A program made the translations under genes and the position numbers. The notes beneath the pieces are model-generated. The model was not told where the DNA came from. It made no database searches and was given only the letters and a program-made list of their open reading frames with translations. Positions 52,466-60,139 of a stretch of DNA of 64,000 nucleotides are shown one piece after another (the stretch's first letter is position 1; each line of letters starts with the position of its first letter). The DNA comes from CAADGN01 sp035443945 (GTDB lineage: Bacteria > Planctomycetota > Phycisphaerae > Phycisphaerales > UBA1924), in NCBI GenBank assembly GCA_035443945.1, contig DAOMNQ010000004.1, positions 1-64,000 of the forward strand, in the 5' to 3' direction.

Positions 52466-53197
52466 TCAGCCGCCGCTCGCGGGAGAATCCCCCGGCCCCG
52501 GGGGAGGGAATCGCCCAGCCGTGCGACGGCGCAGTTCCGCTCGCAGTTCAAGCCGCATCGTGTCGATCTCCCGCCGCAGCCTGTCGAGCGCAGCGTCCGG
52601 CCCGTCGCGGAGCAGTTCGTCGTGCGGGATCGGCTCGCCGTAGCGGACTGCGACGCGGCATCCGAAGAGACGAGGCCACTTGGCGGAACGGGGCCAGGCG
52701 TCGAACACCCCCTCGATCGCCACCGGCATGACCGGGCACGATGACCGGCGGACCAGTACGGCGACGCCGCGCTTGAACTCCTGCAACGCCCCGTCCGACG
52801 TGCGTGAGCCTTCCGGGAAGATGAGCACCCCCCGCCCCGCTTCGAGGCGACGGAGAATCTCGCGGATCGCGGCCGCGTCGGCCCCCTCCTCGCTGATGGG
52901 GATCGAGTTCAAGGCCCGGATCAGGCCGCCGAAGACGGGGGACGCGAACAGCCCTGCCCTGGCGACATAATCCAGATGCCTCTTTGTGACGGCAAACCCG
53001 ATCACCGGGGGGTCGAGGAATGACTGATGATTGGCGGCGAGCAGAACCGGCCCTGTCAGCGGCACGCGCCCAAGTTCCTGCACGACAGGCCGGTACAGCA
53101 CACGGACGATGAGCGAGAGGAGCCGCCGCATCCCCTCGTAGACGAGCAGGTTGCCGAGTGTGGTTCCCGGGCGTCTGGCCCGCAGCCGTGCGAACAT
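52466..53197 (-). CDS. plsC: 1-acyl-sn-glycerol-3-phosphate acyltransferase-like protein
   Basis: 243 residues. Acyltransferase block I NHQSFLDPPV (H-x4-D), block III FPEGSRTSDG, and block IV PVMPVAIEG. It transfers acyl groups to lysophosphatidate in phospholipid synthesis and is membrane-bound by an N-terminal hydrophobic stretch (LLSLIVRVLYRPVVQ). It lies 46 nt downstream of cmk in the same direction, a gene order seen in many bacteria (cmk-plsC). It converges on speB with 7 nt between. Confidence 0.9.
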   Translation of the reverse strand: MFARLRARRPGTTLGNLLVYEGMRRLLSLIVRVLYRPVVQELGRVPLTGPVLLAANHQSFLDPPVIGFAVTKRHLDYVARAGLFASPVFGGLIRALNSIPISEEGADAAAIREILRRLEAGRGVLIFPEGSRTSDGALQEFKRGVAVLVRRSSCPVMPVAIEGVFDAWPRSAKWPRLFGCRVAVRYGEPIPHDELLRDGPDAALDRLRREIDTMRLELRAELRRRTAGRFPPPGPGDSPASGG

Positions 53198-53243
53198 GAG
53201 CGGAGGGTACCGTCCGGGCGTTTCCCGCGCCTCAGCAACGCCG

Positions 53244-53987
53244 TCAGAGCAGGGCGGCGATCCTCGTCCGGACCGCGTCCTCCAGCCGATCCACAACCTC
53301 TTCAAACAACAATCGGGTCGTGTCCACGCGGACGGCATCCGGCGGGCAGACCAGCGGCCCAACCGGCCGGGTCGAGTCCGAGCGGTCTCGTTCGACGATG
53401 TCACGAAGCAAGCGGGCTTCATCCGCAGGCAGGCCGGCCGCACGCAGTTGGTCGGCCCGGCGTCGGGCACGCTCGGCGGGGTCGGCGTCGAGGTAGAACT
53501 TCACGGCGGCGTCCGGGAAGACCACCGACCCCTGGTCCCGCCCCTCGGAAACAAGCCTCGGATGCTGGTGCCAGATGATGCGCTGCTTCTGCACCATGTG
53601 GGCCCGAAGTTCCGGGATCGCGGAGATGGGCGAGACGATCGCCGTCACGTCCGGCTCCCGGATGCGGCCGTTGATGGGCCGGTCCCAGGCGAGCATCGCG
53701 GGTGGGTCGCTCGACCAGTCGAAGTGCAGGTCCGCGCTGCGGACTTTTTCGACGATGGCTCTGTGGTCGTCGTGAGAGATGCCGTGGTCGATGACGATGG
53801 CCGCGGCGGCCCGGTACATCGCTCCCGTGTCGAGAAAGTCCAGTCCCAGCCGCGCCGCGAGGGCGCGCGCGACGGAAGACTTGCCCGTTCCGGCGGGGCC
53901 GTCGATCGTGATGATGATGGGCAGGTCGGGAGGCACGACGATCTGGGGACGAGGCCGGGTAGGGATCGTTGCGCCGCGTGATTCCAT
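53244..53987 (-). CDS. cmk: Cytidylate kinase
   Basis: 247 residues. Phosphorylates CMP and dCMP. P-loop TIDGPAGTGKSSVARALA; LDTGAMYRAAA; the family segment VSEGRDQGSVVFPDAAVKFYLDA (often GRDIGT.VFP.A..K.FL.A), where the usual Asp-Ile/Met-Gly is Asp-Gln-Gly; and AERARRRADQL. An N-terminal extension of about 25 residues precedes the P-loop. ATG 53987 is preferred to TTG 53999. Middle gene of a three-gene operon. Confidence 0.93.
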   Translation of the reverse strand: MESRGATIPTRPRPQIVVPPDLPIIITIDGPAGTGKSSVARALAARLGLDFLDTGAMYRAAAAIVIDHGISHDDHRAIVEKVRSADLHFDWSSDPPAMLAWDRPINGRIREPDVTAIVSPISAIPELRAHMVQKQRIIWHQHPRLVSEGRDQGSVVFPDAAVKFYLDADPAERARRRADQLRAAGLPADEARLLRDIVERDRSDSTRPVGPLVCPPDAVRVDTTRLLFEEVVDRLEDAVRTRIAALL

Positions 53988-54017
53988 CGCTCGGCCCAAC
54001 CCCCGGCCGCACAGGCG

Positions 54018-54881
54018 TTACGCCTCGACGGCCCGGCGGATCGCATCCACCAACGCCGCTCGGCTCATCTTCACGCCCAGTGTAGCGTCTCCTCCGCCAC
54101 GGTACTCCACCGCCAGATTGCCGTCGAACCCCACCGACAGCACAGCCCGAACCATCGGCTCCAGCGCGTACGCGGTGTGCTCGGGCGGTGGAGGCTCCTC
54201 CGGGATATCTGGCTCCGGCTGGGCATTCTTGCGGGGCTTGGAGGCGGTCGGCACAGCAAACGTCACCGTCGAGGCGGAGACGGCCGCGGCATACGGCGTG
54301 AGGCGACGCAGGTAGGAAACCGCGTCGCCGGACGCGACGGCCGTCTGGAAATCGGGCATGGTGCCGATCCGGAAGCCCCCGACCGACTTGATGAGTTCGG
54401 TGAGGCGAACAGGCTCGGCCGTCAGGCCGGGAGCGGGGGCGAGCGCCAGGTTGATCTCGAGTTTCTCCGCTCGCTCGACGACAGGCCGAAGCCGCTCGGC
54501 CACGACCTCCTCGCTCTCTTCCGACGCGTCCGACTGGATGCAGACGGAAACGGCGTTGCAGCCGAGGAACGCGCCCGCCTGGAGCACCCGCTTCGCCCGT
54601 TCCACGACTTTCTCCCCCTCATCCTCGTTGAGGCTTGCGAAGGCCAGGGGACGGGGTTCGATCAACACCAGGCACGAGCAGCGGGCCTTGTCCGCGCTGT
54701 CGCGAAGACGCTCGAGGTCGCGGGCCTCAGCGCCAACAAGGAGGCCGGTGGAGAGGTTCAATCCGTGCAGTCCCAGATCGCCGCCAACGATCGCCGGCAG
54801 GGCGTGCAGGTCCGGCTTGCCGGATGAACGCCGTGTGGCAAGGAAGGGTCGCGCATCGGTCACTGTGAGCGTCAGCAGCAT
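54018..54881 (-). CDS. TIM-barrel protein, sugar-phosphate isomerase/epimerase-like
   Basis: 287 residues. Strand-helix repeats with LHALPAIVGGDLGLHGLNLSTG, RCSCLVLIEPRPLAFASL, AFLGCNAVSVCIQS, INLALAPAPGLTAEP, GFRIGTMPDFQTA and DGNLAVEYRGGGDATLGVKMS. This resembles xylose-isomerase-like TIM barrels with a Glu/Asp metal set, but several usual ligands are not obvious. A proline-rich loop (PEPDIPEEPPPPE) interrupts the barrel near residue 230. GGAGGGG precedes ATG. Leads the operon with cmk 30 nt downstream; the functional link is unknown. Confidence 0.6.
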   Translation of the reverse strand: MLLTLTVTDARPFLATRRSSGKPDLHALPAIVGGDLGLHGLNLSTGLLVGAEARDLERLRDSADKARCSCLVLIEPRPLAFASLNEDEGEKVVERAKRVLQAGAFLGCNAVSVCIQSDASEESEEVVAERLRPVVERAEKLEINLALAPAPGLTAEPVRLTELIKSVGGFRIGTMPDFQTAVASGDAVSYLRRLTPYAAAVSASTVTFAVPTASKPRKNAQPEPDIPEEPPPPEHTAYALEPMVRAVLSVGFDGNLAVEYRGGGDATLGVKMSRAALVDAIRRAVEA

Positions 54882-55200
54882 GTCCGTGGATACCCCTCCG
54901 GCCAGCAGACTCTACCCGTGCAACCCCTGAGCCGCCACGGAAAGCCGGACAGGCAGGGTACGACAAAGAAAGACGGTCGGGCCGTGAGGCACCGACCGTC
55001 CGGAGGGGAGAGACAGGTGAGAAGTGGCCACAATAGCGGAATCGTTCAAGCCATGTCAAGCCGCCTTTGGCAAGGGGGGCAGACTTGGGGTTTCCACTTG
55101 AGGAACAGGCTCATACCATTCCGCCCGCTCTGGATGGCTCAGGCCATCGAATGAAGCGACAAGGCCGAACCTGTCAGCACCCTCTTCCGAAGGAATGCCC
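54882..55200. other. 319-bp intergenic region between the TIM-barrel/cmk operon and gcvH
   Basis: Divergent region. It holds one strong hairpin (54972-55000) and the AAGGA ribosome site of gcvH. I looked for a glycine riboswitch because gcvH follows, and found none of its conserved elements. The rest shows nothing I can name. Confidence 0.6.
54972..55000 (-). terminator. Hairpin with T-rich tail on the minus strand
   Basis: Perfect 9-bp stem GACGGTCGG/CCGACCGTC with an 11-nt loop. On the minus strand it is followed by TTTCTTTG, so it looks like an intrinsic terminator or attenuator reading towards the TIM-barrel gene. It lies about 90 bp upstream of that gene. Confidence 0.45.
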
Positions 55201-55581
55201 ATGGCCAGCCCGTCCGACCGCCGCTACTCCGACTCGCACGAATGGCACAAGATCGAAGGCGAAACGCTCACGCTCGGGCTGACGCGGTTCGCCGTCGATC
55301 AACTCACGGACGTCACCTACGTCGAGATGAAGAAGCCCGGTTTCGCGTTCCGCGCCGGCGACTCGGTGGGCGAGGTCGAGAGCGTGAAGACGACGAGCGA
55401 TGTGTATTGCGCGTGCGCGGGCGAGGTGCTCGAGGCCAACCCGGCTGTCGCCGAAGACCCGAGCCTGCTCAACAGCGACCCCTACGGCGCGGGCTGGCTC
55501 GTGAAGATCACGATCAAGGACGCGGCGGGGCTGGACGGGCTGATGGACGCGGCCGCCTACGACGCCAAGTACGGCACGTGA
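55201..55581 (+). CDS. gcvH: Glycine cleavage system H protein
   Basis: 126 residues, the usual length. It carries the aminomethyl group on a lipoyl arm attached to Lys 63 in GEVESVKTTSDVY. It starts RRYSDSHEWHKIEGETLTLGLTRFA and ends DGLMDAAAYDAKYG, both typical. ATG 55201 is preferred to ATG 55195 because AAGGA at about 55189-55193 then has proper spacing. gcvT and gcvP are not next to it. The ABC exporter genes follow 49 nt later. Confidence 0.95.
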   Translation: MASPSDRRYSDSHEWHKIEGETLTLGLTRFAVDQLTDVTYVEMKKPGFAFRAGDSVGEVESVKTTSDVYCACAGEVLEANPAVAEDPSLLNSDPYGAGWLVKITIKDAAGLDGLMDAAAYDAKYGT

Positions 55582-55630
55582 GCCGACGAACTCCCAGCAT
55601 CGAACGGCGCGGGACACGGGCGGTGCCCGC

Positions 55631-56365
55631 ATGATCCGGTGCGTCGGCGTCCACAAGGCGTACCAGACCGGGACGCAGCGCGTCGAGGCCCTGCGCGGCG
55701 TCGATCTGCACGTCCCCGAACCCGGCTTCTACGCCATCATGGGGCAGTCCGGCAGCGGCAAGAGCACGCTCCTCCATCTCCTGGGCGCGCTCGACCGGCC
55801 CGATGCCGGGGAGGTCTGGCACGGCGAGCGAGCGCTGCACACCCTCGGCGAACGGGCCGCGACGGAGTTCCGGCGGCGGGGCATCGGCATCGTCTTCCAG
55901 CAGTTCAACCTCATCCCGACGCTGACGGCCCGCGAGAACGTCGAGTTGCCCGGCTTGCTGGCGGGGGAGCCGGCGCGGTCACTCGCGCGGCGCAGCACGG
56001 AACTGCTCGCTGAACTGGGCGTGGCGCACCTTGCCGAGCGCCGCCCCGATGCCATCTCCGGCGGTGAGCAGCAGCGTGTTGCGATCGCCCGGGCGCTGCT
56101 CTTCTCACCGCCCGTGCTGCTGGCGGACGAGCCGACCGGTGCGCTCGACTCCGCCAACGCAGACCGGCTCTGGGGGCTGCTCGCCTCGCTCGCGTCTCAG
56201 CGGTCGATGACGGTCGTGATGGTGACCCACGAGCCGGCCGCGGCGACGCACTGCCGGCGTGTGTACGTTCTCCGCGACGGGCGGGTCGAGGGGGAGATCG
56301 ATACGGAGGGACTCGATGCGTCCGGCGTGGCGGCTCGCTACCAGCAGTTTGTCCGGGCGGCGTAG
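55631..56365 (+). CDS. ABC transporter ATP-binding protein, LolD/MacB type
   Basis: 244 residues. Walker A GQSGSGKSTLLHLLGALDRPDAG, Q-loop IVFQQFNLIPTLTARENVELP, signature ISGGEQQRVAIARAL, Walker B LLADEPTGALDSANA, His switch VTHEP. The LolD/MacB family energises FtsX-type permeases that export lipoproteins or peptides or act on the cell envelope. Its 3' end overlaps the permease gene by 50 nt, so the two subunits are coupled. Confidence 0.95.
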   Translation: MIRCVGVHKAYQTGTQRVEALRGVDLHVPEPGFYAIMGQSGSGKSTLLHLLGALDRPDAGEVWHGERALHTLGERAATEFRRRGIGIVFQQFNLIPTLTARENVELPGLLAGEPARSLARRSTELLAELGVAHLAERRPDAISGGEQQRVAIARALLFSPPVLLADEPTGALDSANADRLWGLLASLASQRSMTVVMVTHEPAAATHCRRVYVLRDGRVEGEIDTEGLDASGVAARYQQFVRAA

Positions 56366-59063
56366 GCGTACGGCGCTCCTTGTCGCCGCCGTCGCCCTCT
56401 CGGCCGCGCTCATCGCCGCGGTTTCCTGCGCGATGGCCTCGATCAACGAGTCGGTGCGCATGCGCCTCGACGCAGCCGTGGGGCGCGCCGACCTTCAGAT
56501 TCGACCTACCGGGACGGGCCAGACCTTCGATGCCGCGCTCCTGGATGCGGTGCGCTCGTGGCCGGAGACGAAGGCGGCAGCCGGGCGCTTGCAGGACACG
56601 GTCTCGATCGTCTTTGCGACGCCGTTCCTGGCGAGTGCGAACGACGGACACGCAGCAGCGACGCTCACGCTCAGAGCCTCCGCCCTCGCCCTGGGCGTAT
56701 CGTTCGAGGACGAGCGGCCGGTCCGCCCGGTCACCATCCTCGCGGGGCGAGAGCCGCGTCACTCCGGCGAGATCGTCATCGACGCCGCGCTCGCGGAGCG
56801 GCTGTCCTGGCTGGCCGCGCGGGATGCCGAAGCCTCGCTGGGCGGATTCGCACTGGTGGCAGGTCCCGGGGTGTGGGAGGTGCCTGCGCCCGTAGTCCCC
56901 GATCGCGCGGGCGACGCGCGAGAGGCGGAGGAGATCAACCGGCGCGTAGGCGTGCGCATCGGCGACGAGGTCGAGATCGTGCGTCTGCTGCGCCGACCTG
57001 TCCGCCTCACCGTCGTCGGCATCGCCGCCCAGCCGCCGCTCGGCGGGCGACCGCAGGCCTACATGACGCTCGACGGCCTCGCCTCCATCACCGGCAGCGC
57101 GGGCAGGCTGGGCGAGATCGACGCCGTGCTGCGCGAGCCGGACCGCGCGGAAGAGATCGTCGAGGCACGCCGTTCCGAGATGCCGCGCGGCCTCGTCCTC
57201 CAGACCAGCGCCCGAGTCACCTCCGGCGTCGAGCGCAGCGTCGCCTCCACGCAACTCGGCCTCGCCCTCGCCACGTTCCTCGCGTTCCTCACCGCGACGT
57301 TCATCACTTTCACCGGCATGATGACCGACGCCGTCGAACGCGAACGAGAACTCGCCGTTCTGCGCTGCATAGGCGCCTCGCGGGGTCAGCTCGGCGGGGC
57401 GCAGTTGCTCGTCGGGGTGATCGTCGGCGGCCTCGGCGGACTGATCGGCGTCCCGCTTGGGCTGCTGGTCGCGGGCTCGCTTGTCGCCGCGTTCCCCGAG
57501 CAGGTGCCCGCCGGCCCGCGCGTGCAGCCGCTCGGTGTATGGCTCGCTTTCACCGGGGCGTTGGCGAGCGGCGTGGCAGGCGCGCTCGCCCCCGCATGGC
57601 GAGCCTCGCGCACCAGCCCGCTCCGCGCCCTCGCCGCGCGCGCGCGCCAACCCACACGGCGATCCGTCGTGGCCGTCACGATCGCCGGGCTGATCGGCGT
57701 CGCCACGCATGCCGTCGTGATCGGCACGCCTGACGACGGCCAGACCGCCTTTTGGCTGTATGTCACGCTCGGTCTGCCCGCCATGCTCACGGGCTACTTC
57801 CTCCTCGGTGTCTCGGCGGTGCTGCTCGTGTCGGCCGCGTGTGGCCCCGCGGTCTCCGGCGCGCTGGGTCTGCCGCGCCGGCTCCTGGGGCGGACTGTGC
57901 GCGCCACACCTTTCCGCTACGGCTTCACAGCGGGTGCGATGATGGCCGGCCTCGCCCTGATGGTCGCGCTGTGGACGCAGGGCGGCGCGGTCCTCCGCGA
58001 CTGGTTCGGCAAACTCAGGTTCCCCGACGCCTTCGTGACCGGCCTCGCCCTCACCGACGAGAGCGTCCGCGCCCTCGACGCTCTCCCCTTCGTCACCAAC
58101 ACCTGCGCCATCACACTCCACCCCGTCGACACCGACGCCTTCGGCGTGCGTGCCCTGCAACGCTACCGCACCACCTTCATCGCCTTCGAGCCTGAGCCGT
58201 TCTTCCGCATGTCCAACCTCACCTGGGTCGAGGGCGACCCCGCCACGGCCCAACGACGCCTCGAAGAAGGCGGCGCGGTGATCGTCGCCCGCGAGTTCAA
58301 GGTCGCCCAGGGCATGGGCGTCGGCGACCTCTTTCGCTGCGAGGACAACGGCGTCCAGCACGAGTTCGAGATCGTCGGCGTCGTCACCAGCCCCGGACTC
58401 GACGTCGTCAGCAAGTTCTTCAACGTCGGCGACGAGTACCTCCAGCAGGCTGTGCACGCGGTGTTCGGCAGCCGGCGCGACCTGCGCGATCGCTTCGGCT
58501 CCGACGCGATCAACATGATCCAGATCGACCTGGCCGACAACGCCGACGACGCCGAGGCCATCCGCACCATCCGGCGCGAACTCTTCGCTGCGGGCATCCT
58601 CGACGCGGGCAGCGGGCGGATGATCCGCCGCGAGATCGAGGAGTTCATCCGCGGCACGCTGCTCGCCGTGAGCGTGCTCGCGGTCCTCAGCATGTTCATC
58701 GCCTGCTTCGGCGTGGCGAACGTGATCGTCGCGGGCGTGGAGGCTCGCCAGTTCGAGTTCGGCGTGCTGCGGGCCGTCGGCGCGCAGCGCGGCCTTCTGC
58801 TCCGACTCATCGTCGGGGAGGCACTCCTCATCGCTCTCGCCGCGTGCATGCTCGGAACCCTCATGGGCATGCAGGGCGCGTGGGGCGGCACACGCCTGAA
58901 CGCCCTGCTCCTCGGCCTTTCGCTCACGCCCCGCCCGCCCCTCCTGCCCATCGCCGCAGGGTGGGGGTTCGTGCTGGTGATGTGCCTCGGGGCTGCCGCG
59001 CCGTCGATCACACGCCTGAACCGGCAACGGCCTCGGGAGTTGCTGGCCGCGGTGCGTGGCTGA
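56316..59063 (+). CDS. FtsX-domain ABC transporter permease, large two-module form
   Basis: 915 residues. N-terminal TM helix (RTALLVAAVALSAALIAAVSCAM), a large periplasmic MacB-like domain (about 40-320), and a first FtsX module of helices (about 325-480, LALATFLAFLTATFITFTG and LLVGVIVGGLGGLIGVPLGLL). Further helices follow at about 490-560, then a second periplasmic part (about 565-780) and a second FtsX module at the end (GTLLAVSVLAVLSMFIACFGVANVIV, FGVLRAVGAQRGLLLRLIVGEALLIAL). ATG 56316 is preceded by ACGGAGGG. Size and double FtsX module match predicted lipid or lipoprotein exporters (DUF214/YbbP-like). Substrate unknown. Confidence 0.9.
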   Translation: MRPAWRLATSSLSGRRRRTALLVAAVALSAALIAAVSCAMASINESVRMRLDAAVGRADLQIRPTGTGQTFDAALLDAVRSWPETKAAAGRLQDTVSIVFATPFLASANDGHAAATLTLRASALALGVSFEDERPVRPVTILAGREPRHSGEIVIDAALAERLSWLAARDAEASLGGFALVAGPGVWEVPAPVVPDRAGDAREAEEINRRVGVRIGDEVEIVRLLRRPVRLTVVGIAAQPPLGGRPQAYMTLDGLASITGSAGRLGEIDAVLREPDRAEEIVEARRSEMPRGLVLQTSARVTSGVERSVASTQLGLALATFLAFLTATFITFTGMMTDAVERERELAVLRCIGASRGQLGGAQLLVGVIVGGLGGLIGVPLGLLVAGSLVAAFPEQVPAGPRVQPLGVWLAFTGALASGVAGALAPAWRASRTSPLRALAARARQPTRRSVVAVTIAGLIGVATHAVVIGTPDDGQTAFWLYVTLGLPAMLTGYFLLGVSAVLLVSAACGPAVSGALGLPRRLLGRTVRATPFRYGFTAGAMMAGLALMVALWTQGGAVLRDWFGKLRFPDAFVTGLALTDESVRALDALPFVTNTCAITLHPVDTDAFGVRALQRYRTTFIAFEPEPFFRMSNLTWVEGDPATAQRRLEEGGAVIVAREFKVAQGMGVGDLFRCEDNGVQHEFEIVGVVTSPGLDVVSKFFNVGDEYLQQAVHAVFGSRRDLRDRFGSDAINMIQIDLADNADDAEAIRTIRRELFAAGILDAGSGRMIRREIEEFIRGTLLAVSVLAVLSMFIACFGVANVIVAGVEARQFEFGVLRAVGAQRGLLLRLIVGEALLIALAACMLGTLMGMQGAWGGTRLNALLLGLSLTPRPPLLPIAAGWGFVLVMCLGAAAPSITRLNRQRPRELLAAVRG

Positions 59064-59093
59064 TGCAGCAACCACGGGCGGGTATGCTGCCTT

Positions 59094-60131
59094 ATGATGC
59101 CACGCTCACCGGTTGACGATCGCGGCGTGCCGTACCAGCCGGTCGCCCTGGCGGAACTTGCCCTCCGGGCCGATTCGCAGGCGGAGCGCGATGCGGCACG
59201 CAACCTGCAACGGGATTTGAAGCGAGTGCGCGACGAAGCCTCGCGCCGATGGTCGATGCATCGATTCCTGCTCGCGGCACCCGCCACGCTCGTCGTTCTG
59301 GTGGTTGTCTTCCCTACGCTGCTCTGGTTGTTCGGTGGTCGTGTCGGTTTGATCGGCGGCGTGCTCGCCGCGCTGGTCGCGTTCGCTGTGACGCAGCAAA
59401 TCGAACGATCGCTGGCCATGCGCAGAATCCAGCGGGGGATCGGGGCAACGCTCTCGGCGCACGGTTTCTGCGCACGGTGCGGCTACACACTCCGGGGGCT
59501 TGAACGGCAGGCCGACGGCACAGCCATCTGCTCCGAGTGCGGCACGGCGTGGTCTGTCTCCCGTGTTACCCGCCCTCACTGGGAAGGCACACAGCCACCC
59601 CTGACGGAGAAACCGCCGGTTGTCCTCCGGGTGTTGCTGCTCAATCCGCCGATCGTCAACGACGACCGCGGAGTCCTCGTTCGGCGGACCGATACCTGGT
59701 TGATCGGCGTCGGAAGGTCGCGTCGACAATCGCTCGGGGAGGATCGCATTCGGTCACTCCGGCACGCACTGCGGGTCGAAGGGCGTTGGATCCGCTGGCC
59801 CCTCACCGCAGTACTCGGCGCATCGACGCTCTCGGCTTTGTTCCAGTTCACCAGGATCGGGAGTCTCGAAGGCGCTGACTGGATCATCGCGGTCGTTGGC
59901 ATCGTCGCACTGTCGCTCGCGCTCGGTCTCGGCACGTTCAGCACCCTGACCGGCGAACTCGGCATCACACCGCGACGGTTCGGGGCCGCGACCACAGAAC
60001 GCGGCCTCTGCGCAGCATGCCTCGGCGAACTCCGACCCCCGGACCCAGAGGGCTACCGCGTCTGCATCGCCTGCGGCGCAACCTGGCAGGCGCCGACCGA
60101 GCCGGGGCAGCGCAGGCATCCCCCCGCGTAG
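59094..60131 (+). CDS. Membrane protein with two zinc-ribbon motifs
   Basis: 345 residues. Coiled N-terminus (ERDAARNLQRDLKRVRDEASRR), two helices at about 60-100, and a first zinc ribbon CARCGYTLRGLERQADGTAICSECG-like (CxxC...CxxC). Two helices follow at about 240-285, then a second ribbon CAACLGEL...CIACGATW at the end. The CxxCGYxLRGL pattern is widespread in planctomycete membrane proteins of unknown function. TATGCT at 59084-59089 lies 4 nt before ATG 59094 and 7 nt before ATG 59097, so the latter may be the real leaderless start. It lies 8 nt before uvrB. Confidence 0.75.
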   Translation: MMPRSPVDDRGVPYQPVALAELALRADSQAERDAARNLQRDLKRVRDEASRRWSMHRFLLAAPATLVVLVVVFPTLLWLFGGRVGLIGGVLAALVAFAVTQQIERSLAMRRIQRGIGATLSAHGFCARCGYTLRGLERQADGTAICSECGTAWSVSRVTRPHWEGTQPPLTEKPPVVLRVLLLNPPIVNDDRGVLVRRTDTWLIGVGRSRRQSLGEDRIRSLRHALRVEGRWIRWPLTAVLGASTLSALFQFTRIGSLEGADWIIAVVGIVALSLALGLGTFSTLTGELGITPRRFGAATTERGLCAACLGELRPPDPEGYRVCIACGATWQAPTEPGQRRHPPA

Positions 60132-60139
60132 AATGTCGC

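Noticed and set aside
54882..55200. Glycine riboswitch upstream of gcvH
   Set aside because: None of the conserved glycine aptamer segments are present in the region on either strand.
55911..59075. Very long open frame on the minus strand opposite the ABC exporter genes
   Set aside because: Shadow of the real genes: high GC keeps the opposite frame open. Composition is Arg/Glu/His-rich with no domain, and the plus strand has clear ABC ATPase and FtsX motifs. The same holds for long minus-strand frames at 20290-22548 and 22918-25479.
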